Below, piece after piece: positions 7,420-14,598 of a stretch of 22,240 nucleotides of DNA. Under the pieces are notes generated by a model that searched no databases, was not told the DNA's origin, and worked only from the letters and a program-made list of their open reading frames with translations. How positions within the stretch are numbered: the stretch's first letter is position 1; each line of letters begins with the position of its first letter. The position numbers and the translations under genes were made by a program. The stretch spans positions 1 through 22,240 of the forward strand of contig MNVC01000044.1 in NCBI GenBank assembly GCA_001871435.1, read 5' to 3'. Source of the stretch: Candidatus Magasanikbacteria bacterium CG1_02_32_51 (GTDB lineage Bacteria > Patescibacteriota > Patescibacteriia > Magasanikbacterales > UBA922).

Positions 7420-7448
7420 ATTATAGCTTATTTTTGGGTCAGTGTAAA
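7420..7448 (-). promoter_or_regulatory. dnaX promoter
   Basis: On the minus strand TTTACA (7443-7448), a 17-base spacer and TATAAT (7420-7425). A short inverted repeat AGCTA...TAGCT surrounds the -10 and could be an operator. It is back to back with the SWIB promoter, with 16 bases between the -35 boxes. Confidence 0.75.
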
Positions 7449-7464
7449 TTTTTTGATATTATGC

Positions 7465-7493
7465 TTGCTTATCTAACAGGGAAGTGTTATAAT
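7465..7493 (+). promoter_or_regulatory. SWIB gene promoter
   Basis: TTGCTT (7465-7470), a 17-base spacer and TATAAT (7488-7493), with an extended TG at 7485-7486. Transcription should start near 7500, downstream of the longest open frame's ATG at 7434. This supports the start at 7536. Confidence 0.8.
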
Positions 7494-7535
7494 ATATTAT
7501 GTAAATTAAATAATTTAATTATTAACCTAAATACT

Positions 7536-7805
7536 ATGCCTAGGAAAATAAACCCAGCATTGCTTAAACCAATGAAACTTTCATCTGAATTGGAAGCAGT
7601 GGTTGGTCATGGACCATTACCTCGTTCACAAGTTGTGAAGAAAATTTGGGAATATATCAAGAAACATAATCTTCAAAATCCAGCAAACAAAAGAAATATC
7701 TTTGCTGATGCTTTGTTGATGCCTTTATTTGGTAAAAAAGAAGTAACAATGTTTGAAATGACTAAACTTATTTCATTACATATTACTGATCCAGACAAAA
7801 AATAA
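7536..7805 (+). CDS. SWIB/MDM2-domain protein
   Basis: A small 89-residue protein made almost entirely of a SWIB/MDM2 fold. A basic N-terminus (MPRKINPALLKPMKL) leads into SSELEAVVG, then PLPRSQVVKKIWEYIKKH, NLQNP, and a C-terminal LFGKKEVTMFEMTKLIS segment, all characteristic of the family. In eukaryotes SWIB domains belong to chromatin remodellers; in chlamydiae they occur alone or fused to topoisomerase I. The bacterial role is unsettled; DNA or nucleoid association is a reasonable guess given the basic tail. I chose the ATG at 7536 because the family begins there and the promoter lies between it and the upstream in-frame ATG. Confidence 0.9.
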   Translation: MPRKINPALLKPMKLSSELEAVVGHGPLPRSQVVKKIWEYIKKHNLQNPANKRNIFADALLMPLFGKKEVTMFEMTKLISLHITDPDKK

Positions 7806-7818
7806 TTTTTTTGAAATC

Positions 7819-7849
7819 AAAAACACCTACAATTTTGTAGGTGTTTTTT
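7819..7849. terminator. Bidirectional terminator between SWIB gene and mscL
   Basis: Strong stem AACACCTAC / GTAGGTGTT with an A-run before and a T-run after, serving both convergent transcripts. Confidence 0.88.
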
Positions 7850-7864
7850 GTTTGTATTTTTTTA

Positions 7865-8266
7865 TTAACTTGTACTTTTAGTTTTTTTAAGTTCGTCTCT
7901 AATTTCTTGCAAAAGTTTTACTTCTTCAGAAGTTTCTTTTGGTTTGGCTTCTTCTTTTTTCTTGAATTTATTTATTTGTTTTATGACTATAAATATAGAA
8001 AAAGAAATAATAACGAAATCCAAGACAGTGTTGATAAAAGTGCCATAGTTTAGTGTAACTGCCTCAGCAGTGTCAGTAGCCTTTTTTAGGGTGATTGATA
8101 ATTTGGAAAAATCCATTCCTCCTGTTAGAGCACCAATTGGTGGCATGATAATATCATTGACAAGAGAAGTTACTATTTTTCCAAAAGCTCCTCCTATTAC
8201 TACACCAATAGCCATATCTACGACATTACCTTTCATGGCAAATTTTTTGAACTCTTTTAACAACAT
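7865..8266 (-). CDS. mscL: Large-conductance mechanosensitive channel MscL
   Basis: Inner-membrane homopentameric pore that opens under membrane tension and releases solutes on osmotic downshock. At 133 residues it has the standard length. The N-terminal amphipathic helix MLLKEFKKFAMKGNVVDMA and the glycine-rich pore helix (AIGVVIGGAFGKIVTSLVNDIIMPPIG) are textbook. A periplasmic loop, the second helix (FINTVLDFVIISFSIFIVI) and a charged cytoplasmic helix with EVKLLQEIRDELKK at the end follow. It lies three bases after the stop of a lipoprotein gene and is most likely the last gene of a three-gene transcript. Confidence 0.97.
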   Translation of the reverse strand: MLLKEFKKFAMKGNVVDMAIGVVIGGAFGKIVTSLVNDIIMPPIGALTGGMDFSKLSITLKKATDTAEAVTLNYGTFINTVLDFVIISFSIFIVIKQINKFKKKEEAKPKETSEEVKLLQEIRDELKKTKSTS

Positions 8267-8269
8267 AAT

Positions 8270-8872
8270 TTATTTATTGAATTGAAATGAGTCAACAATT
8301 TTTTCGGCTTGAGCTAAAAAATTTTCAAAGTTGTCTGTTGTGGCTGTATAAGTCAATAAATAGGCAGTATTATCTTTCAAAATATAAGTATGTCTTACTT
8401 TCATGGTTTTGTCAGTAACATCTGGATAGTTGGCTGTATAAGTTATGACTCCAGCTTCTAAGCCACCAATAGTTATTTTTTCTGTATTTATTACATTGGC
8501 ATTAGTCATTCTTTTTAGTGTATCTGTTTTGACAATTTCAGTATATTGGTCAAGAGTGGTTGAAGGAAAATTACTCAAATTTTGTGTTGATAAAGCTAAA
8601 TTTGTGCCAGTTTTTTGTGATAGATCTTGTGAATTTGGATAAAAGATTATTTTGTTTTCTTGTCCTTCTTCTTTCCAATTTGATGGATAATAAAGTGTAA
8701 TATCTAGTTTGAAATTTTTATATTTCATTTGCTCAACTTGTGCAGTAGCATTTAGTATATCGTTTGGGTTGACAAGGGAGGTAGTATTATTAGTATTTTT
8801 TGTATTATTACATCCTGCACCAACAAATGTTAGAGAAATTAGAATTGCTAACAAAATTTTTATTTTTTTCAT
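8270..8872 (-). CDS. Lipoprotein with PsbP-like domain (paralogue 2)
   Basis: Predicted lipid-anchored surface protein of 200 residues. Signal peptide residues 1-20 end in a lipobox VGAGC with C21 as the lipid-modified residue. A short Asn/Thr-rich linker follows, then a compact domain from about residue 50: MKYKNFKLDITLYYPSNW matches the start of PsbP/DcrB-like domains (YxxYPxxW). A central beta-rich part and a closing helix (NFENFLAQAEKIVDSFQF) complete it. The closely similar gene 26 bases upstream suggests tandem duplication. The molecular role of PsbP-like lipoproteins in these bacteria is unknown. It sits between its paralogue and mscL in a probable operon. Confidence 0.8.
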   Translation of the reverse strand: MKKIKILLAILISLTFVGAGCNNTKNTNNTTSLVNPNDILNATAQVEQMKYKNFKLDITLYYPSNWKEEGQENKIIFYPNSQDLSQKTGTNLALSTQNLSNFPSTTLDQYTEIVKTDTLKRMTNANVINTEKITIGGLEAGVITYTANYPDVTDKTMKVRHTYILKDNTAYLLTYTATTDNFENFLAQAEKIVDSFQFNK

Positions 8873-8898
8873 AATATTTTTTTAGATTTTAGAATTGA

Positions 8899-9546
8899 TT
8901 AAAAAACAATTGTCTTTAACATTTTTTGGACAGTAGGTAAAAATTTTTCAAAGTCATCTTGCTTACCAGTATAAGTGATTAAATAAACAATATTATTTGA
9001 AACAGTATAAGCCTGAAAAGTGGAAGATAAAGCATTCTGTCCTGGCATTGTACCTGTGTAGGTAAGCATTTTACCAGGTTTTCCATTGATTTCTATATTT
9101 TCTTGTTTGGTAATTTTTAAATCTGTCATATATTGTGCTAGTGCACTAGTAGTTTGTTTGTCAAATTGTTCCAAAGTTATTGTAACAGTACTAAAATCTT
9201 GAACCATTAGACTGACACTTTCTTGAAATTTATCAGTAGTTGATTGTAATGGAGAGAAAAATTGTACCAAAATCGGTTTTTTACCTTCTTGTTGACTCCA
9301 ATCACTTGGATAACCAATGCTGATACCTGTATCATTGGTATAAGTTAAAAAGCTTCCTTTTGTTGTATTGTCCGTAATTAGAGGCAATGGTTGTTCTACT
9401 TTATTATTAGAATTAGCCACTGCATCAGGTTGGGTATTGTTGTTGGTTGCTGTAGATGATATTGGAGTTGTTGCCTTTGAACAACCAAATCCAGCGAGAA
9501 TAAGAGCTATACTTAGAGTACCAAGAGTTATAAATTGTTTTTTCAT
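8899..9546 (-). CDS. Lipoprotein with PsbP-like domain (paralogue 1)
   Basis: A 215-residue predicted lipoprotein, paralogous to the next gene. The signal peptide ends in AGFGC with C22 (an imperfect lipobox). An Asn/Thr/Pro-rich linker of about 45 residues leads to a domain beginning FLTYTNDTGISIGYPSDW. As in the paralogue, the C-terminus alternates strands (IEINGKPGKMLTYTG, NIVYLITYTG) and ends in DFEKFLPTVQKMLKTI. It is probably first in the operon with its paralogue and mscL. A TATAAT-like box lies upstream (minus strand, 9603-9608), but I found no good -35. Role unknown; a surface or envelope function is inferred only from the anchor. Confidence 0.8.
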   Translation of the reverse strand: MKKQFITLGTLSIALILAGFGCSKATTPISSTATNNNTQPDAVANSNNKVEQPLPLITDNTTKGSFLTYTNDTGISIGYPSDWSQQEGKKPILVQFFSPLQSTTDKFQESVSLMVQDFSTVTITLEQFDKQTTSALAQYMTDLKITKQENIEINGKPGKMLTYTGTMPGQNALSSTFQAYTVSNNIVYLITYTGKQDDFEKFLPTVQKMLKTIVF

Positions 9547-9756
9547 AGAAGTTTTATTAATTAAATTTATTATTTATTATTATTTTTTTACATAATGTAT
9601 TTATTATAGTTAAAGATTAAGTTGGATTATTTAAAGGTAAAAAATAAATAGCAACCATTGTTAAATAACTTGACTTAATTTTATCAGAAATTTAGTAGAT
9701 ATGCAAAATATTTATTTTTTTGCATAGACAAGAACTTGGAGTTTGTCTTTTTGTCT

Positions 9757-11691
9757 TTATTTTTGTTGATATTTATAAGATTTTTTCATAGCTTTCCAAA
9801 ATATATCTTTATTTATACAATGTGGATTTGTTCCATCACAATCCTTGTTTTCTAAGACATTGCCATATTTAGCAAAAGTATTTTTGTCTTCATACATATA
9901 AGGATCTTTTTGTAGATTGGCTGTAACTGTAGCATGAGCTTTATCTACATCTCCACCTGCCTTGGCTAATTCTTCCTCCATACCCATATCATAAGCTCGT
10001 ACTAAACCACGGAATTCAGCTGATTTGGCTTCTTTTTTGACAGTATCAATTGCTTCTCCTAGCACAGCAGTTACTGGTTCTGAGGCAGGTGAATCAACTA
10101 AATCTACTAATTCATCAAAAGCAGCTTTTTTGGCTTCGTCAAGTACAGCATCATAGACTTTGTCTTTTATATAATCTTTGACTGCACCTGCATTTCTATC
10201 AAAATCTTGTTGTTGTTGACTCATACCCTTGTCAATTGCCTCTTGTCTTTCAAGCATTCTTTCATAGAATAGAAGAGATTCATCATATTTTTTTTCTGTT
10301 TTTGTTGGGTTAGAATTCCAAAATTTCAATTTGTCTACAGCATTTCCCATTTTTTCATTCCAGCGTAATTTCAAAATTTCTGTATCATCCATATTTTCTA
10401 TATCATTTTTTGGATCATTTTTGTAAGCCAGCATTTTGCTAAGTGTTTCATATTCTTTATCAGTTAATTTTTCACCTTTACTACGCAGACTATCGTTTAG
10501 AGCTACCAATGATTCTTTTGTTTTCTCGTCTATTTTTCCAGTATAAAAGTCAAGAGAAGTTTGTTTGTTCATTGGATCAGACATTGATTCATATTCTTTT
10601 TTGTTTTTATCGCTTATAACAGCCAAAGCATCATTTCTGTTTTTTTCTAGACCATCCAATTGTTTTTGTAAATCTTTGTCTGGGCTATTGGCTAGTTCTT
10701 TTTTCAATAAATCTATTTGGTCATCTAGATCAATAATATTACCAGGATAAATATATGGACCTACTTTTGATATACAATTTGCTTTATCATTTCCTACAAG
10801 CATCAAACAGCCAGAAGGATTTTTGAATTTGGTAGCAGTGTTTAAAATACATTCTTCTTTGGTATATGAATATGGTCCGCCTTCAATTTTGTTGCAAGCA
10901 TCAAGATCGCCAGTATTTTCAGCAATACGTAAATAGCATTTATCTTGTGGTGGATTTGAACCAGCTGATTTAAAGTTTATACCTTCTATTTTTTCACAAG
11001 TTCCGGAATTGGCATCTTGTATAGCTGCATTTTGTAAGCAGTGGTCTGGATTGTCAAAAAAACTGCAAGCCCATTCATTGATATTACTTACACAGCCTGT
11101 CAAAAATAGGGGAGCAATTATGACAACAGTCATTAGTGTTGCTTTTTTGGTTAGATTTTTTTTCAGTACAATATAGACTAGTTCAATCAAAAGCCAAATA
11201 GCGAGTAGCCAAAATAAAAATTTGGTAGTTGAAAGTAGGGGAATACCAATATAGTAGATTAGCCCTCTAGCAATGTCTGTATATTTGTTTTCAAAATAGA
11301 CCAATTGTCTGGCAAAAAAATACCAAGGTAAAGTCATAAGTAGAGCAATGATTGGAAAAGTTATTGTAAATTTTGTTAGTTTTGTTTTTTTGCTAATAAA
11401 ATAGATAATATAACCTCCGAGCATAGAAATAAATCCCAAAGCTAAACCAGTAAAAATACTATATTTACTAAAAATTTTGGTTATTTGTTCGTTGGTAATA
11501 TCTTTGTAGTTGATAGTAGTTAGATCATAGGCAAAAAAATAAAAAAGACCACCAAAAACAATCCAAAATATAAGAGGCATTAGAGCGGAATGTAAAAAGA
11601 ATTTTCTTTTCTTTTCGGGTAGCTTCTTAATTTCTTCTTTTTCTTCTTCCTTAGCTATTACCGTTGTTTGTTCATTATTTTCTTCTTCCAT
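9757..11691 (-). CDS. Membrane protein with internal lipobox and Cys-rich repeat region; function unknown
   Basis: A 644-residue protein I do not recognise. A charged cytoplasmic N-terminus (1-30, very rich in E and K) is followed by about four membrane helices (roughly 36-56, 78-100, 108-126, 155-177). Residues 181-200 then look exactly like a lipoprotein signal: basic LTKKA, a hydrophobic core and LTGC with C200. After it come regularly spaced cysteines: C218-C232, C252-C266 and C281-C295 are each 14 apart, and C232, C266 and C295 are followed by similar EKIEG/NKIEG/LMLVG segments. Residues 320-600 are long charged helices, probably coiled coil, and the C-terminus has another Cys pair (DCDGTNPHC). 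It could be a fusion of a 4-TM protein with a lipoprotein, or a five-helix protein with an extracytoplasmic disulfide-bonded domain. Transcribed alone from a promoter near 11770. Confidence 0.75.
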   Translation of the reverse strand: MEEENNEQTTVIAKEEEKEEIKKLPEKKRKFFLHSALMPLIFWIVFGGLFYFFAYDLTTINYKDITNEQITKIFSKYSIFTGLALGFISMLGGYIIYFISKKTKLTKFTITFPIIALLMTLPWYFFARQLVYFENKYTDIARGLIYYIGIPLLSTTKFLFWLLAIWLLIELVYIVLKKNLTKKATLMTVVIIAPLFLTGCVSNINEWACSFFDNPDHCLQNAAIQDANSGTCEKIEGINFKSAGSNPPQDKCYLRIAENTGDLDACNKIEGGPYSYTKEECILNTATKFKNPSGCLMLVGNDKANCISKVGPYIYPGNIIDLDDQIDLLKKELANSPDKDLQKQLDGLEKNRNDALAVISDKNKKEYESMSDPMNKQTSLDFYTGKIDEKTKESLVALNDSLRSKGEKLTDKEYETLSKMLAYKNDPKNDIENMDDTEILKLRWNEKMGNAVDKLKFWNSNPTKTEKKYDESLLFYERMLERQEAIDKGMSQQQQDFDRNAGAVKDYIKDKVYDAVLDEAKKAAFDELVDLVDSPASEPVTAVLGEAIDTVKKEAKSAEFRGLVRAYDMGMEEELAKAGGDVDKAHATVTANLQKDPYMYEDKNTFAKYGNVLENKDCDGTNPHCINKDIFWKAMKKSYKYQQK

Positions 11692-11756
11692 ATAATTTGG
11701 AATTAACTATCTATTATATTTTGGATAGTGTGGAAATAAATATTTTATTTGTTTTA

Positions 11757-11785
11757 ATTTTATCAAAAATATGATAGAGAAGCAA
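11757..11785 (-). promoter_or_regulatory. Promoter of the Cys-repeat membrane protein
   Basis: On the minus strand TTGCTT (11780-11785), a 17-base spacer and TAAAAT (11757-11762), with an extended TG. The leader would be about 60 bases. Confidence 0.5.
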
Positions 11786-11880
11786 ATTTTCCCCTTTTTT
11801 ATCTATTCTGTACAAAATATCTTTTTTTTGTTATTATAAAATTTCTCAATTACAAATATGCAGAATCTTAATTTTATCTT

Positions 11881-11976
11881 ATGATATTCAAAAATGATAA
11901 TTTAGTAGTGTTAGCATTAGCCCCTATGGCTGACCCCGCAGAATCTGTTTCACGATTTGCGGGGCGGGAATCTTAA
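11881..11976 (+). pseudogene. Truncated extra 5' end of dus (31 codons)
   Basis: An open frame reading MIFKNDNLVVLALAPMAD and then PAESVSRFAGRES before a TAA. The first 18 codons match the start of the intact dus gene 105 bases downstream, with eight base changes affecting seven codons; only one (N5 versus D5) changes the amino acid. The rest of the enzyme is missing, so it cannot be active. The tail is encoded by the GC-rich hairpin. It is either a remnant of a disrupted dus copy or a leader ORF; I favour a remnant of an integration event. Confidence 0.7.
11934..11964 (+). repeat. GC-rich hairpin between the two dus 5' ends
   Basis: Arms CCCCGCA-g-AATC (11934-11945) and GATT-TGCGGGG (11954-11964) form 11 base pairs with one bulged G and an 8-base loop. 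Its composition is foreign to the surrounding AT-rich DNA. No T-run follows directly (the first is 13 bases on), so it is a poor terminator and more like a palindromic insertion element or att-type site. Confidence 0.65.
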
Positions 11977-11985
11977 TTTTTTGTT

Positions 11986-12924
11986 ATGATATTTAAAGAT
12001 GATAATTTAGTAGTGTTAGCTCTTGCTCCTATGGCCGATATGACGGATTGGCCGTTTTGTCAAATATGTAGAAAGGTTAGTGGTGGAGATTTTGTGATAT
12101 TTAGAGAGATGGTCAGTTCAGAAGCTATAGTACGAACCAATGAAAAGACTCTCAAAATGTGTGAATTTGATCAAAATGAACATCCTATTATTCAACAAAT
12201 TTTTGGGGCTTATCCAGAAGTAGTTGTTAAAGCAGCTGAACTTATTGTCAAAAATTATAAACCGGATGGAATTGATATTAATATGGGTTGTCCAGTACCA
12301 AAAATTGCTGGAAAAGCCGATTGTGGGGCTGCTTTGCTCAAAGACCCAGAAAGGGCTGTAAGTATTATAAAAGCCCTCAAAAAAGCCAATTTGGGAGTTA
12401 CAGTGAGTGTTAAGACTCGTCTTGGCTGGACTGATAATGATGATATTTTGAAATTTGCTCCAATGATGGAAGAAACTGGTGTTGACTTCATTTCAATACA
12501 CGGTCGTACTAAACAAGAAGGCTACACTGGCATAGCTGATTGGGAAAAGATTGCTCAAGTAAAGAAGTTGGTTTCTATTCCAGTCTTTGCCAATGGCGAT
12601 ATCAAAAATAATGCTGATATAAAACGTTGTCTGGAGATTACTGGAGCTGATGGGATTATGATTGGTAGGGGAGCACTTGGTAATCCTTGGATTTTTGCTG
12701 GGATTGATAGGGAAGATGTACCACCAGAGGAATTGAAAAAGATTGTAATAGAACATGCTAAATTACATATTCAGCATTATGGTGAAAAGTCTATTACTAC
12801 TTTTCGTAAACATCTGGCTTATTATTTCAAAGGTATAACTGGAATAAAAGATTTACGTAGTGAATTGGTAAGAGTAAAGAGTATAGAAGAGCTTGAAAAT
12901 ATTATACAAAAAATCCCTGGTTAA
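11986..12924 (+). CDS. dus: tRNA-dihydrouridine synthase, DusB-like
   Basis: FMN- and NADPH-dependent enzyme that reduces specific uridines in tRNA D-loops to dihydrouridine. It has 312 residues. Motifs in order: LAPMADMTDWPF (12-24) at the start of the TIM barrel; INMGCPVPKI with the catalytic Cys at 102; VSVKTRLGW with K143; ISIHGRT with H172; VFANGDI; and GADGIMIGRGALGNPWIF for phosphate binding. A helical C-terminal tRNA-binding domain follows. The family assignment is clear; the DusB subtype is a judgement from the NMGCP and GRGALGNPW motifs. The start has no Shine-Dalgarno sequence. Just upstream is a partial duplicate of this gene's own 5' end, so the promoter now reads through a decoy ORF and hairpin first. 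Confidence 0.95.
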   Translation: MIFKDDNLVVLALAPMADMTDWPFCQICRKVSGGDFVIFREMVSSEAIVRTNEKTLKMCEFDQNEHPIIQQIFGAYPEVVVKAAELIVKNYKPDGIDINMGCPVPKIAGKADCGAALLKDPERAVSIIKALKKANLGVTVSVKTRLGWTDNDDILKFAPMMEETGVDFISIHGRTKQEGYTGIADWEKIAQVKKLVSIPVFANGDIKNNADIKRCLEITGADGIMIGRGALGNPWIFAGIDREDVPPEELKKIVIEHAKLHIQHYGEKSITTFRKHLAYYFKGITGIKDLRSELVRVKSIEELENIIQKIPG

Positions 12925-12936
12925 AAGGGATTTTTT
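12908..12936. terminator. Terminator overlapping the dus stop codon
   Basis: Stem AAAAAATCCC / GGGATTTTTT with the dus TAA in its loop. A- and T-runs on both sides let it also end the convergent minus-strand operon. Confidence 0.85.
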
Positions 12937-12951
12937 GTTATTAAAGATAAT

Positions 12952-13293
12952 TTATTCAGTCAAAATATTTTCAATTTTTGTTTTTAATTCTTCTAGATTT
13001 GTACCTTCTAATTTTTGGTAAAATTTAATTTTACCAATAGATATTTCTAGAAAAAGACCATCTGTAGTTTCTATAATTTTTTGTTTTGTTTTAGAAATTG
13101 TAAATTCTTCTAAAACATCCCCTATGAGCTCTGAGTTTTCTCTAGGATTTTCAGGTAGATGTGGCTGAAGAATTTCTTTAATTTTAGCATTCTGGTTTGC
13201 TATATTTTCTTGTTCTGGACTCAACTGCTTCATACTTCTTAAAACTTCCTCCTTAATTCCGTTTGGATTTTCTGAACCTAATGGTTTTGCCAT
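12952..13293 (-). CDS. Hypothetical protein, 113 aa
   Basis: Not recognised. Soluble, with no signal peptide or membrane helix. The first half is polar and helical (EEVLRSMKQLSPEQENIANQ). The second half alternates short strands (IIETTDGLFLEISIGKIKFYQKLE) and ends in a helix with ELKTKIENIL. Codon use matches its neighbours. It is the last gene of the minus-strand run, 20 bases after the previous gene, and shares the dus terminator. Treated as real because of its length, operon position and codon use. Confidence 0.65.
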   Translation of the reverse strand: MAKPLGSENPNGIKEEVLRSMKQLSPEQENIANQNAKIKEILQPHLPENPRENSELIGDVLEEFTISKTKQKIIETTDGLFLEISIGKIKFYQKLEGTNLEELKTKIENILTE

Positions 13294-13313
13294 ATTTTTT
13301 AAATTAAAATTAA

Positions 13314-13898
13314 TTATTTTTTTAGTCTTTCAATAAGTTTTTTAAACTTGGGTTTATTTTCTATTTGTAAAAGTCTATTATTAATTATTTTTTTTATTTT
13401 TTCCAATTGTATGTCATATATATTGTTGTTTGATTCATTATTTGTAGTTAATAAAAATCTTATTTCATCAATATTTAAATGTTTTACTTTATTTTTTTCA
13501 TCTAAAGATTTTGTGTATAAAAAATATTTTTTACCATCTATCAAAGCTCTCAATAAATATCCTTCAATTTTGGCTTTTTTATAATTGCCATCATCCCCAA
13601 TATGGATTGTATCTTTTATTTGTATATTTTGGTAGTATTCGCCAATACTTTCAAAATCTATTTCATTAGGAATACTATCTATAAGTAATTTTTCAAAAAA
13701 ATAGTCGTGCATTTCTTGATATACTTTTGGTTCTTCTTCCTTATTTATTTTTTTTGATTCTATAATCAAATTTGACTTTGATAAAGTATGTGTTAAGTCT
13801 AAATCATATTGATCTTTAGGAGTTTCAATATGATTATTTTCTGGTGGTTTAGTAGTGTAACCATCATCAGAACTGTAAAATTCTTTTATTCTTCCCAT
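13314..13898 (-). CDS. Hypothetical protein, 194 aa
   Basis: Not recognised. A soluble, charged protein (many K, E, N, I) with a disordered-looking N-terminus (residues 1-30, containing PPENNHIETP). A mixed alpha/beta core has two extended segments: IQIKDTIHIGDDGNYKKAKIEGYLLRALIDGKKYFLYTKSL looks like strands of a small beta barrel. The end is a basic helix (NKPKFKKLIERLKK). It starts 4 bases after the glycosyltransferase stop, so it is co-transcribed and probably coupled with it. Function cannot be inferred beyond the operon link. Confidence 0.68.
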   Translation of the reverse strand: MGRIKEFYSSDDGYTTKPPENNHIETPKDQYDLDLTHTLSKSNLIIESKKINKEEEPKVYQEMHDYFFEKLLIDSIPNEIDFESIGEYYQNIQIKDTIHIGDDGNYKKAKIEGYLLRALIDGKKYFLYTKSLDEKNKVKHLNIDEIRFLLTTNNESNNNIYDIQLEKIKKIINNRLLQIENKPKFKKLIERLKK

Positions 13899-13902
13899 AC
13901 TT

Positions 13903-14598
13903 TTATTTAAATTTTAATTTAAAAATAATCAAAAAAAATTCTAAAATATCTTTTTTACTTAATTTTGATTTTCCTTCCCTTCTATCAATAAAAGTAACAG
14001 GAATTTCAGTAATTGTAAAGCCAGCTTGCTGAGTTTTGTATAGTAGTTCCTCTTGAAAAGCATAACCATTACTGTTTATTTCATCTAAGTTTAGAGCTTT
14101 TAGGACTTTGGCATTGAAACAACGAAAACCTGCTGTTACGTCTTTGACTTTGAGATCTAACAAAATTCTAGAAAGCCACATTGCACCATTACTCATAATT
14201 TTTCTAACAAATCCCCAGCCAATTATTTTTCCATCTTTAATTTTTCTAGATCCTATTACTAAATCGTATTTTTGGGCTACCTCTAACATTTTTGGAATAT
14301 CATCTGGATCATGAGAGAAATCAGCATCCATCTCAAAGACAAAATTAGCCTGTAATTCTAAAGCTTTTTTAAAGCCGTCAATATAAGCTGAACCAATACC
14401 TAATTTATTGGCTCTTTCTAAAATATGTAAAGGATATTTATTTTGTAATTTTTTGACAATTTGGGCTGTACCATCTGGAGAATTATCATCTACAACAAGA
14501 ATTTCTAAACCAGAAATTTGTAAAGCAAAAATTTTGTTGATCAATTTTTCGATGTTTTCTTTCTCGTTGTAGGTAGGGATTATAATGATTGTTTTCAT
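13903..14598 (-). CDS. Family 2 glycosyltransferase, polyprenol-phosphate mannose synthase (DPM1)-like
   Basis: Transfers a sugar, probably mannose or a related hexose, from a nucleotide donor to polyprenyl phosphate at the cytoplasmic face. The 231-residue GT-A fold shows IIPTYNEKENI, VVDDNSPDGT (D37, D38), MDADFSHDPDD with the metal-binding DxD at 91-93, DVTAGFRCF, and a C-terminal RREGKSKLS typical of DPM1-like enzymes. There is no membrane extension, so it is the soluble type. I use the ATG at 14598, not the in-frame ATG 60 bases upstream: it gives the canonical MKTIIIIPTYNE and a 4-base ATGA overlap with the upstream gene. The neighbouring GT-C-like membrane protein is a natural user of the lipid-linked sugar. 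Confidence 0.9.
   Translation of the reverse strand: MKTIIIIPTYNEKENIEKLINKIFALQISGLEILVVDDNSPDGTAQIVKKLQNKYPLHILERANKLGIGSAYIDGFKKALELQANFVFEMDADFSHDPDDIPKMLEVAQKYDLVIGSRKIKDGKIIGWGFVRKIMSNGAMWLSRILLDLKVKDVTAGFRCFNAKVLKALNLDEINSNGYAFQEELLYKTQQAGFTITEIPVTFIDRREGKSKLSKKDILEFFLIIFKLKFK

Larger units (their letters stand above)
11863..12038 (+). repeat. Imperfect direct repeat covering the dus leader and first codons
   Basis: 11863-11933 is repeated at 11968-12038 with a constant offset of 105 bases; 62 of 71 positions match. The repeat starts 18 bases before each ATG and ends inside the codons for A-P-M-A-D. Between the copies lies a GC-rich hairpin. Confidence 0.9.

Noticed and set aside
7434..7535. 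Longer start for the SWIB protein
   Set aside because: The extra 34 residues would be encoded across the promoter, upstream of the predicted transcript start, and are not part of the family.
9701..9748. Two adjacent small inverted repeats (ATGCAAAA/TTTTGCAT and AGACAA/TTGTCT) as the terminator of the gene at 9757-11691
   Set aside because: On the minus strand neither stem is followed by a T-run. They may still form weak structures, but I cannot call a terminator.
11934..11985. The dus hairpin as an intrinsic terminator
   Set aside because: The T-run begins 13 bases after the stem, with CGGGAATCTTAA between; that spacing does not fit intrinsic termination.
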